From JAVBUY01 sp031552735 (GTDB lineage Bacteria; Bacillota; Clostridia; Christensenellales; Aristaeellaceae): 5,366 nt of DNA. The notes beneath the pieces are model-generated. The model worked only from the letters and a program-made list of their open reading frames with translations. It was not told where the DNA came from and did no database searches. The DNA lies in NCBI GenBank assembly GCA_031552735.1, contig JAVBMF010000018.1:1-5366 (forward strand), in the 5' to 3' direction. Positions 1-4,738 of the stretch are shown in pieces. A program made the translations under genes and the position numbers. Numbering within the stretch: the first letter of the stretch is position 1; each line of letters begins with the position of its first letter.

Positions 1-110
1 TCGACCTCCAGCAAGTATTTTTCGGTAACGCCACACTTTTTCGCCACTTGCTTGGCGGTCATCTTCTGCCGCGTGCGCTCCAGCAGGATCAAATCTCCCA
101 GTCGGCTCAT
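1..110 (-). CDS. Helix-turn-helix domain protein, N-terminal part only
   Basis: Reading the minus strand from the ATG at 110 gives an open frame of 36 codons that runs off the left edge without a stop, so only the N-terminus is visible. It begins MSRLGDLILLERTRQKMTAK and continues with QVAKKCGVTEKYLLEV. The pattern of a basic first helix, then T-x-x-Q-V-A-x-x-C-G-V-T-x-x-Y-L, is that of an XRE/Cro-type DNA-binding helix-turn-helix, with the turn around residues 25-29. A strong ribosome binding site (GGGGAGG, minus strand of 120-126) sits 9 bases before the ATG, and a good promoter lies just upstream. It is transcribed divergently from the Fe-S operon. The rest of the protein, its length and its target are unseen; regulation of the neighbouring operon is possible but not shown. 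Confidence 0.75.
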   Translation of the reverse strand, partial: MSRLGDLILLERTRQKMTAKQVAKKCGVTEKYLLEV

Positions 111-143
111 GCGGCCTCGCCTCCCCAATCTGCATACCCCGTT

Positions 144-172
144 AGTATAGCCGTTTTGTCACGCGCTTTCAA
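144..172 (-). promoter_or_regulatory. Promoter of the helix-turn-helix gene
   Basis: On the minus strand there is a -35 box TTGAAA (167-172) and a -10 box TATACT (144-149) with an ideal 17-base spacer (150-166). This predicts a transcript start near 137 and a leader of about 27 bases that contains the ribosome binding site. It is an AT-rich island in GC-rich DNA, facing away from the Fe-S operon promoter. Confidence 0.7.
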
Positions 173-217
173 CCCGTCTCGCGCACAAAAAAACCGGGAC
201 AAACTGTGTTTTTGATA

Positions 218-245
218 TTCAATTTCAGTCCGCGTGTGCTATAAT
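218..245 (+). promoter_or_regulatory. Promoter of the Fe-S scaffold/GGGtGRT operon
   Basis: A perfect -10 box TATAAT (240-245) is preceded by TG at 237-238, making an extended -10 element. The best -35 candidate at proper spacing is TTCAAT (218-223, 16-base spacer), which is weak. A better-looking TTGATA (212-217) would need a 22-base spacer. The predicted start is near 252, giving a leader of roughly 49 bases. The short interrupted palindrome TTGATATTCAA (212-222) overlaps the -35 region and could bind a regulator, but it is too short to call as an operator. Confidence 0.65.
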
Positions 246-281
246 AGATTGGTTTGAGAAATAAGCGATGACCATAGCGAC

Positions 282-292
282 AAGGGAGGATG
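282..292 (+). promoter_or_regulatory. Ribosome binding site that decides the scaffold gene start
   Basis: AGGGAGGA at 283-290 lies 10 bases before the ATG at 301. The earlier in-frame ATG at 268 has no purine-rich site before it and would place this ribosome binding site inside the gene, so 301 is preferred. The same 11 bases, AAGGGAGGATG, recur exactly before the next gene at 992-1002. Confidence 0.75.
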
Positions 293-300
293 CTTCGAGT

Positions 301-993
301 ATGCAGTATTCCAGAGAAGTGGAAGAAATGATTTGCGTAGCCAAGGGCTGCAATCACGGCCCCGCCCCGATCCCCGAAGAGGGACGTTGGGTACAGGCGC
401 GTGAGGTGAAGGACATCTCCGGCCTGACGCACGGTGTGGGCTGGTGCGCGCCGCAGCAGGGCGCGTGCAAACTGACCCTGAACGTCAAGGAGGGCATCAT
501 CCAGGAAGCGCTGGTCGAGACCATCGGCTGCTCCGGTATGACGCACTCCGCCGCGATCGCCAGCGAAGTGCTGCCCGGCAAGACCGTGCTGGAGGCGCTG
601 AACACCGACCTGGTGTGCGACGCCATCAATACCGCCATGCGCGAGCTGTTCCTGCAGATCGCCTATGGCCGCACGCAGAGCGCCTTCTCCGAGGACGGCC
701 TGCCCATCGGCGCCGGTCTGGAGGATCTGGGCAAGGGCCTGCGCAGCCAGATCGGTACCATGTACGGCACGCTATCGAAGGGCAGCCGCTACCTGGAGAT
801 GGCCGAGGGCTATGTGCTCAAGCTCGGCCTGGACAAGAACAATGAGATCATCGGCTACCAGTTTGTGCACCTGGGCAAGATGATGGAAGCCATCAAGAAG
901 GGCGTGGATCCGAAGGAAGCCTACGAGAAAAACGTGGGCACCTACGGCCGCTTTGCGGAAGCCGCGTCCACCATCGATCCAAGACACAAGTAA
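301..993 (+). CDS. NifU/IscU-like iron-sulfur cluster assembly scaffold protein
   Basis: The 230-residue product resembles the Clostridial family annotated as iron-sulfur cluster assembly scaffold proteins. Residues about 35-125 match the NifU/IscU N-terminal fold. The stretch KLTLNV-KEGII-x9-IGC (57-77) parallels IscU K-L-x-I-x-V...GII...YGC, placing C77 at the IscU Cys63 position, and LVCDAI (104-109) places C106 near IscU Cys106. C49 or C56 would supply the remaining ligand; the alignment there is ambiguous. The N-terminus carries another pair, C12 and C17. IscU is about 128 residues long, so the last 100 or so residues (GRTQSAF onward, ending IDPRHK) are additional and I do not recognise a function for them. 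No signal peptide or membrane segment is seen, so it is cytoplasmic. The stop codon overlaps the ribosome binding site of the next gene, so the two are coupled. Family knowledge suggests transient Fe-S cluster binding; the actual client is unknown. Confidence 0.88.
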   Translation: MQYSREVEEMICVAKGCNHGPAPIPEEGRWVQAREVKDISGLTHGVGWCAPQQGACKLTLNVKEGIIQEALVETIGCSGMTHSAAIASEVLPGKTVLEALNTDLVCDAINTAMRELFLQIAYGRTQSAFSEDGLPIGAGLEDLGKGLRSQIGTMYGTLSKGSRYLEMAEGYVLKLGLDKNNEIIGYQFVHLGKMMEAIKKGVDPKEAYEKNVGTYGRFAEAASTIDPRHK

Positions 994-1002
994 GGGAGGA
1001 TG
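992..1002 (+). promoter_or_regulatory. Ribosome binding site that decides the GGGtGRT gene start
   Basis: GGGAGGA (994-1000) directly abuts the ATG at 1000, leaving no spacer, but lies 8 bases before the in-frame ATG at 1009. The second ATG is therefore the likely start. The element begins within the TAA stop codon of the scaffold gene (991-993), as expected for translational coupling. Confidence 0.75.
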
Positions 1003-1008
1003 AAGAAG

Positions 1009-2010
1009 ATGGCAACCTTTGAAGGATATGAAAGAAGAATCGCCAAGATCGAAAAGACGCTGGCGGAATACGGCTTTAAGTCCCTGGACGAGGTCAAGGA
1101 CTACCTGACCGGCAAGGGCGTTGACGTGGACACCGTTGTGCGCGGCATTCAGCCCATCGCGTTTGAGAACGCGGTGTGGGCATACACGCTGGGCGCGGGC
1201 ATCGCCGTCAAGAAGGGCATCACCAACGCCGCCGACGCCGCCGAGGCCATTGGCCTGGGCTTGCAGGCGTTCTGCATCCCCGGCTCGGTCGCCGACCAGC
1301 GCGAGGTGGGCATCGGCCACGGCAATCTGGGCGCGATGCTGCTGCGCGAGCAGACCAAGTGCTTCTGCTTCCTGGCCGGACACGAGTCCTTCGCCGCCGC
1401 CGAGGGCGCGATCGGCATCGCCCGCACCGCCAACAAGGTGCGCAAGCAGCCGCTGCGCGTGATCCTGAACGGCCTGGGCAAGGATGCCGCGTACGTCATC
1501 GCGCGCATCAACGGCTTTACCTACGTCAAGACGCAGTATGACTACGCGACCGGCACGCTGAACATCGTGCAGGAGAAGGCGTTCTCCGACGGCGAGAAGG
1601 CCAAGGTGCGCTGCTACGGCGCGGACGACGTGTCCGAGGGCGTGGCCATCATGCGCCAGGAGGACGTCGATGTGTCGATCACCGGCAACTCGACCAACCC
1701 GACCCGCTTCCAGCACCCGGTGGCCGGTACCTACAAAAAGTGGGCCAACGAGCACGGCAAGAAGTTCTTCTCGGTCGCTTCGGGCGGCGGCACGGGCCGT
1801 ACGTTGCATCCGGACAACATGGCCGCCGGTCCCGCCTCCTACGGCATGACCGATACCATGGGCCGCATGCACTCCGACGCGCAGTTCGCGGGCAGCTCGT
1901 CTGTGCCCGCGCATGTCGAGATGATGGGTCTGATCGGCATGGGCAACAACCCGATGGTTGGCGCGACCGTGGCCGTCGCCGTGGCCATTGAAGAGGCCAG
2001 CAGAAAGTAA
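1009..2010 (+). CDS. GGGtGRT family protein
   Basis: The 333-residue product carries the signature GGGTGRT at residues 259-265 (in SVASGGGTGRTLHP), which names the GGGtGRT protein family. Its length fits that family. Other stretches I recognise as conserved are QAFCIPGSVADQR (86-98), GHGNLGAMLLRE (104-114), FLAGHESFAAAEGAIGIART (121-140), ITGNSTNPTRFQHPV (224-238) and AGSSSVPAHVEMMGLIGMGN (294-313). Cysteines are C89, C118, C120 and C202; the C-F-C pair lies in a conserved-looking core. There is no signal peptide or clear membrane helix. The biochemical role is not established to my knowledge. The glycine-rich signature suggests phosphate or nucleotide binding, which is inference only. Tight coupling to the Fe-S scaffold gene and the terminator straight after it define a two-gene operon, pointing to a shared job in Fe-S handling or an Fe-S-dependent reaction. 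Confidence 0.93.
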   Translation: MATFEGYERRIAKIEKTLAEYGFKSLDEVKDYLTGKGVDVDTVVRGIQPIAFENAVWAYTLGAGIAVKKGITNAADAAEAIGLGLQAFCIPGSVADQREVGIGHGNLGAMLLREQTKCFCFLAGHESFAAAEGAIGIARTANKVRKQPLRVILNGLGKDAAYVIARINGFTYVKTQYDYATGTLNIVQEKAFSDGEKAKVRCYGADDVSEGVAIMRQEDVDVSITGNSTNPTRFQHPVAGTYKKWANEHGKKFFSVASGGGTGRTLHPDNMAAGPASYGMTDTMGRMHSDAQFAGSSSVPAHVEMMGLIGMGNNPMVGATVAVAVAIEEASRK

Positions 2011-2028
2011 GGGCAATACAACCAAAAG

Positions 2029-2070
2029 AAGATTCCTCACCGCACGAAAGCGCGGCGAGGAATCTTTTTT
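2029..2070 (+). terminator. Rho-independent terminator closing the Fe-S operon, possibly bidirectional
   Basis: AAGATTCCTC (2029-2038) pairs perfectly with GAGGAATCTT (2057-2066). The stem continues through CCGC/GCGG (2040-2043 with 2052-2055) and C-G (2045/2050) to a GAAA tetraloop, interrupted by two A-C mismatches (2039/2056 and 2044/2051). Six Ts follow at 2065-2070. It lies 18 bases after the GGGtGRT stop. On the minus strand both mismatches become G-U pairs and the tail is TTCTTTT, so it should also stop leftward transcription. Confidence 0.9.
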
Positions 2071-2134
2071 GTCGAACGTGCGCCACATCCGCTTCATAGC
2101 ATGCAAGAGGCACAGAAGCAAAGGAGAGATACGC

Positions 2135-2686
2135 ATGCTATGGATCGGACAAACGCTGACGGTGCTGGCCGTCAGCATGGACGCATTTTGGTGCGGATTC
2201 GCGCTGGGGGGACGGCAGGTGCGCCTGCGCGCCCGCTCGGCATTGTATATAGGCGCGTGGCCGCTGGCGCTGTCGCTGGTGGCGGCGGTTGCCGGGCATG
2301 GCGCGCGGCAATTCATTCCAGCCGGGTGGGTGCGCATGATCGGCGGCTGTGTGCTGCTGGTCATCGCGGTCATGGCCTTTCGCGAGGCGCTGCGGCAATG
2401 GCGCGGCGGGTGCGACCGGCTGGCTTGCGGGCGCGACGCCAGTCTGGGTGAGAGCACGCTGGTCAGCGTGGCGGTGGCCATCGACGCGTCGATGGCGGCC
2501 TTCGCGCTGTCGCTGGCCGGGCTGCCGCCGGTGATCAGCGCGGTGGCCATGGCGGCGGCGCACGGCGCGCTGGTGCTGGTGGGCAACCGGCTGGGACTTT
2601 TCAGCATCGGCAAAATGCGCGGCTGGTACGTGTTCCTGCCGTGCGCGATCCTGCTGGGGATGTCGGTGCTACGCTTCGCGGGCTGA
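2135..2686 (+). CDS. MntP/YtaF-type membrane protein, putative manganese efflux pump
   Basis: The 183-residue product is very hydrophobic, with about six membrane segments. It shows the internal duplication of the MntP/YtaF family. LAVSMDAFWCGFALG (11-25) in the first helix is echoed by VAVAIDASMAAFALSLAG (112-129) in the fourth, each with a membrane-embedded Asp (D16 and D118) before Ala. These paired acidic residues are the family hallmark and are thought to contribute to metal passage. The length matches MntP (about 188) better than sporulation protein YtaF (about 210). The middle loop (88-106) is basic and holds C93 and C98. The start at 2135 is supported by AAGGAGA at 2121-2127, 7 bases upstream. 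I find no convincing promoter in the 64 bases after the preceding terminator; TTGTCG/TTCATA is poor. The 3' end overlaps the pyruvate-kinase-like gene on the other strand. Mn2+ export is inferred from family membership only. Confidence 0.82.
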   Translation: MLWIGQTLTVLAVSMDAFWCGFALGGRQVRLRARSALYIGAWPLALSLVAAVAGHGARQFIPAGWVRMIGGCVLLVIAVMAFREALRQWRGGCDRLACGRDASLGESTLVSVAVAIDASMAAFALSLAGLPPVISAVAMAAAHGALVLVGNRLGLFSIGKMRGWYVFLPCAILLGMSVLRFAG

Positions 2687-3661
2687 GTAATTTTCCGCAG
2701 CCCGCGCGGTATCGATCAGGGCGCGCATCGCGGCCACCGGGTGCGCGCCGATCGCGGTTTCGCCGGTCAGCATCAGCGACGCCGCGCCGTCCCATACCGC
2801 GTGCGCGATGTCGCTGACCTCCGCGCGGGTGGGCTGCGGCGCGGTGACCATGCTGTGCAGCAGTTGCGTCACCACCATGAACGGAACGCCTTGCGCACGG
2901 CACACGCGCGTGATGTCCCGCTGCGCGCCGGGCAGTTCCGCCAGCGGCAACTGCATGCCCAGATCGCCGCGCGCGATCACCACCTCGTCGGCCAGCCGCG
3001 CCCAGCCGGGCAGCGTGGTCATGCCCTGCCGATCCTCTACCTTGGCCAACAGCCGCACGCCGGACAAGCCGTATCGGGCCAGCGCGGCGCGCGCATCGGT
3101 CAGGTCGGCGGCACCGCGCGCGAAAGGCAGCATCACCTCGGCGACGCCAGCCTGCGCGGCGATCGCCAAATTCTGGTGGTCGGCGTCGGACAAGCATGGC
3201 AGGCTAAGGTCGGCGCCGGACAGCGCAACCCCCTTGTGCCCGTTGAGCTGTCCGCCGCGCAGCACGCGGCAGTCGGCGTGGCCTGGGGCACACCGCGTGA
3301 CCGCCAGCACCACCGCGCCGTCGTCGATGGTCAGCACCATGTCCGGTCGCAGCGCATCCAGCGCCGCCTGCGCGAAGGGCACACCGCCCGCGCCCAGACG
3401 CACAGCACCGCCCTCGACCAGCGCCAGCGGGGCAAGAAGCGCGCCGATACGCACCTCCGCGCCTTGCAGATCAATCAGCAGATCGCAGGCGTGCCCGGTG
3501 CGCGCCTCCGCGTCGCGCAGCGCTGCAATCCAGTCCATATGCCGTGCCAGTCCGCCATGCGACAGGTTCAGCCGCGCGCCGGTCATGCCGTGCTCCAGCA
3601 TCGCGCACAGCGCATCGGCGCGCGCGCACGCCGGGCCCAGCGTCGCGTAAAACTTCAACAT
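2669..3661 (-). CDS. Short pyruvate-kinase-like protein lacking the C-terminal domain
   Basis: The 330-residue product matches the barrel (A) and lid (B) domains of pyruvate kinase. In order: KFYATLGPAC (3-12), ARLNLSHG (29-36), DLQGAEVRIG (64-73), HKGVALSG (142-149), LLAKVEDRQG (204-213), VIARGDLGMQLP (228-239), VTQLLHSM (264-271) and PTRAEVSDIAHAV (277-289) with LMLTGETAIGAHP (296-308). Catalytic K207, metal ligands E209 and D233, and T265 are kept. The usual D-T-K-G-P-E motif reads D-L-Q-G-A-E, changing the potassium-site Thr to L65 and the following Lys to Q66. The lid domain is about 80 residues rather than 100, and the roughly 125-residue C-terminal regulatory domain is absent. GGAGGA (minus strand of 3667-3672) lies 5 bases before the chosen ATG; an upstream in-frame ATG at 3718 precedes the predicted transcript start. 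It may be a minimal pyruvate kinase or a paralog with another substrate. Confidence 0.85.
   Translation of the reverse strand: MLKFYATLGPACARADALCAMLEHGMTGARLNLSHGGLARHMDWIAALRDAEARTGHACDLLIDLQGAEVRIGALLAPLALVEGGAVRLGAGGVPFAQAALDALRPDMVLTIDDGAVVLAVTRCAPGHADCRVLRGGQLNGHKGVALSGADLSLPCLSDADHQNLAIAAQAGVAEVMLPFARGAADLTDARAALARYGLSGVRLLAKVEDRQGMTTLPGWARLADEVVIARGDLGMQLPLAELPGAQRDITRVCRAQGVPFMVVTQLLHSMVTAPQPTRAEVSDIAHAVWDGAASLMLTGETAIGAHPVAAMRALIDTARAAENYSAREA
2677..2706. other. GC-rich hairpin at the junction of two convergent genes
   Basis: CGCGGGCTG (2677-2685) and CAGCCCGCG (2698-2706) form a perfect 9-base-pair stem with a 12-base loop. It starts inside the MntP-like gene, includes most of its stop codon, and lies wholly within the end of the minus-strand pyruvate-kinase-like gene. 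Neither strand has a T-run after the stem, so it is not a standard terminator. It could cause pausing or protect transcript 3' ends. Confidence 0.45.
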
Positions 3662-3689
3662 ACAGTTCCTCCGTTCGCTCGGTGCATCC

Positions 3690-3718
3690 ATTGTACCATG
3701 CGCGCACGGCGCCAACAA
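3690..3718 (-). promoter_or_regulatory. Promoter of the pyruvate-kinase-like gene
   Basis: On the minus strand, -10 box TACAAT (3690-3695) is preceded by TGG, giving an extended -10. The candidate -35 box is TTGTTG (3713-3718) with a 17-base spacer. The predicted start near 3683 gives a leader of about 22 bases containing the ribosome binding site. The -35 is mediocre, but the extended -10 compensates. Confidence 0.6.
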
Positions 3719-3722
3719 CGGT

Positions 3723-3751
3723 TTGATATTTTGGGCGCAAAATGGTATAGT
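3723..3751 (+). promoter_or_regulatory. Promoter of the hydrolase/DUF4097 operon
   Basis: The -35 box TTGATA (3723-3728) and -10 box TATAGT (3746-3751) are separated by exactly 17 bases, and TG at 3743-3744 adds an extended -10. The predicted start near 3758 gives a leader of about 28 bases. The -35 box is only 4 bases from that of the divergent promoter at 3690-3718, and an inverted repeat fills the spacer. Confidence 0.75.
3728..3743. repeat. Inverted repeat inside the hydrolase promoter, candidate operator
   Basis: ATTTTG (3728-3733) and CAAAAT (3738-3743) are exact inverted copies separated by GGCG. The element fills the space between the -35 and -10 boxes of the rightward promoter, where a bound dimeric repressor would block RNA polymerase. 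The arms are short and AT-rich, so chance is possible, and no regulator can be assigned. Confidence 0.4.
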
Positions 3752-3785
3752 AAAGAACGGTTACAAATGAAAGTGAGTGGTGCGA

Positions 3786-4727
3786 ATGAAGGCGCGCGCC
3801 TGGATCGGTATCGGCGCGGGGGCACTGGCGCTGCTGCTGCTCATCGCATGGGTAGTGGCGGGCAATGTGCTCTTTGAGATGATGGTGCACTTTGACACGG
3901 TCGAGGATGACGCCGCGCAAGCCGCCAAGTACACTTATGACGATGGTCGGCTGGAGTGGCTGGCCGCGCAGAATCACCAGGAATGGTCGATTACGTCCGA
4001 CGACGGCATCCAGCTCAATGGCATCTATATCGCCGCGCCCGCGCCCACCGGGCGCACCGCGCTGGTGGTGCACGGCTATGGCGGCAACGCGCGCAACATG
4101 CTGGGGCTGGCCCGCATGTTTGTGGAAGATCTCGGCTATCATGTACTGCTGCCGGATTTGCGCGCGCTGGGCACCAGCCATGGCGACATGATCGGCTTTG
4201 GCTGGCTGGATCGCAAGGACATGCTGCTGTGGATACAGCGCGTGTTGCAACAGCAGGGCCCCGACGAGCAGATTGTGCTGTACGGCAACTCGATGGGCGG
4301 CGCGACGGTGATGATGACCAGCGGCGAAAAACTGCCCAAGAATGTCAAGGCCATCATCGAGGACTGCGGCTACACCGACGCGGGCACGCAGATACGGCAT
4401 CAGCTGCGGAGCATGTCGCTGCCGATGAGCGGCGTGTTGGAGAAAGCGCTCAGTCTGGTGTGCAAGGTGCGCGCGGGCTACTTTCTGGGCGAGGCGTCGG
4501 CGGTGAAGCAACTGCACAAGAACAAGCTGCCGGTGCTGTTCATCCACGGCGAAAAGGACGACTTTGTGCCCTTTGAGATGGTGCACACCCTGTACGAAGC
4601 CACGCAGGGCCCCAAGCAACTCTTTACCGTGCCCGGCGCGGAGCATGTGGCGTCCTTTGCGATAGACCCGACCGCGTACATGGAGCAAATCCGAGGCTTT
4701 TTGCAGCAGTACATCGCGATGGATTAG
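3786..4727 (+). CDS. Membrane-anchored alpha/beta hydrolase
   Basis: The 313-residue product has an N-terminal hydrophobic helix (about 7-27) after a short basic start, which fits a single membrane anchor or uncleaved signal with the catalytic domain outside the cytoplasm. The rest is a serine alpha/beta hydrolase. The oxyanion segment is VVHGYGG (94-100), the nucleophile elbow is GNSMGG (167-172) with S169, the likely acid is D258 in HGEKDDFVP (254-262), and the likely base is H287 in GAEHVAS. Length and layout resemble Bacillota hydrolases such as B. subtilis YqkD; the substrate cannot be read from sequence, but an esterase or acyl hydrolase is likely. The ATG at 3786 is chosen because AAAGTGAG (3770-3777) lies 8 bases upstream. 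GTG codons at 3777 and 3780 are alternatives that would add only two or three residues. It is the first gene of an operon, with the next ribosome binding site overlapping its stop codon. Confidence 0.88.
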   Translation: MKARAWIGIGAGALALLLLIAWVVAGNVLFEMMVHFDTVEDDAAQAAKYTYDDGRLEWLAAQNHQEWSITSDDGIQLNGIYIAAPAPTGRTALVVHGYGGNARNMLGLARMFVEDLGYHVLLPDLRALGTSHGDMIGFGWLDRKDMLLWIQRVLQQQGPDEQIVLYGNSMGGATVMMTSGEKLPKNVKAIIEDCGYTDAGTQIRHQLRSMSLPMSGVLEKALSLVCKVRAGYFLGEASAVKQLHKNKLPVLFIHGEKDDFVPFEMVHTLYEATQGPKQLFTVPGAEHVASFAIDPTAYMEQIRGFLQQYIAMD

Positions 4728-4738
4728 GAGGAAAAAAC

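Noticed and set aside
268..300. Upstream in-frame ATG (268) as the start of the scaffold protein
   Set aside because: It has no ribosome binding site, and the strong AGGGAGGA at 283-290 points to the ATG at 301, where family-like sequence begins.
290..331. A 13-codon open frame overlapping the scaffold gene start, possible leader peptide
   Set aside because: Its ATG lies within the Shine-Dalgarno itself, so initiation would be poor, and the peptide has no regulatory-looking feature such as a codon run.
1000..1008. ATG at 1000 as the start of the GGGtGRT protein
   Set aside because: The Shine-Dalgarno directly abuts it with no spacer; the ATG at 1009 has an 8-base spacer and begins MATFEGYERR as I recall for relatives.
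2069..2098. Promoter for the MntP-like gene (TTGTCG at 2069-2074, TTCATA at 2093-2098)
   Set aside because: Both boxes match consensus poorly; transcription may come from read-through or a non-consensus promoter.
772..2613. A 613-codon open frame on the minus strand across the scaffold, GGGtGRT and MntP-like genes
   Set aside because: It is antisense to three recognisable genes, its translation is low-complexity His/Arg/Ala-rich text typical of GC-rich reverse frames, and it reads through the operon terminator.
2677..2706. The convergent-junction hairpin as a standard intrinsic terminator
   Set aside because: The 9-base-pair stem is good, but neither strand has a T-run after it, so I list it only as a hairpin.
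2741..3877. A 378-codon plus-strand open frame opposite the pyruvate-kinase-like gene
   Set aside because: It is antisense to conserved pyruvate kinase motifs, crosses both divergent promoters, and shows only Gln/Arg/His-rich sequence with no recognisable domain.
3471..4688. A 405-codon minus-strand open frame opposite the hydrolase gene
   Set aside because: The hydrolase on the other strand has a complete catalytic triad and good initiation signals; this frame has neither.
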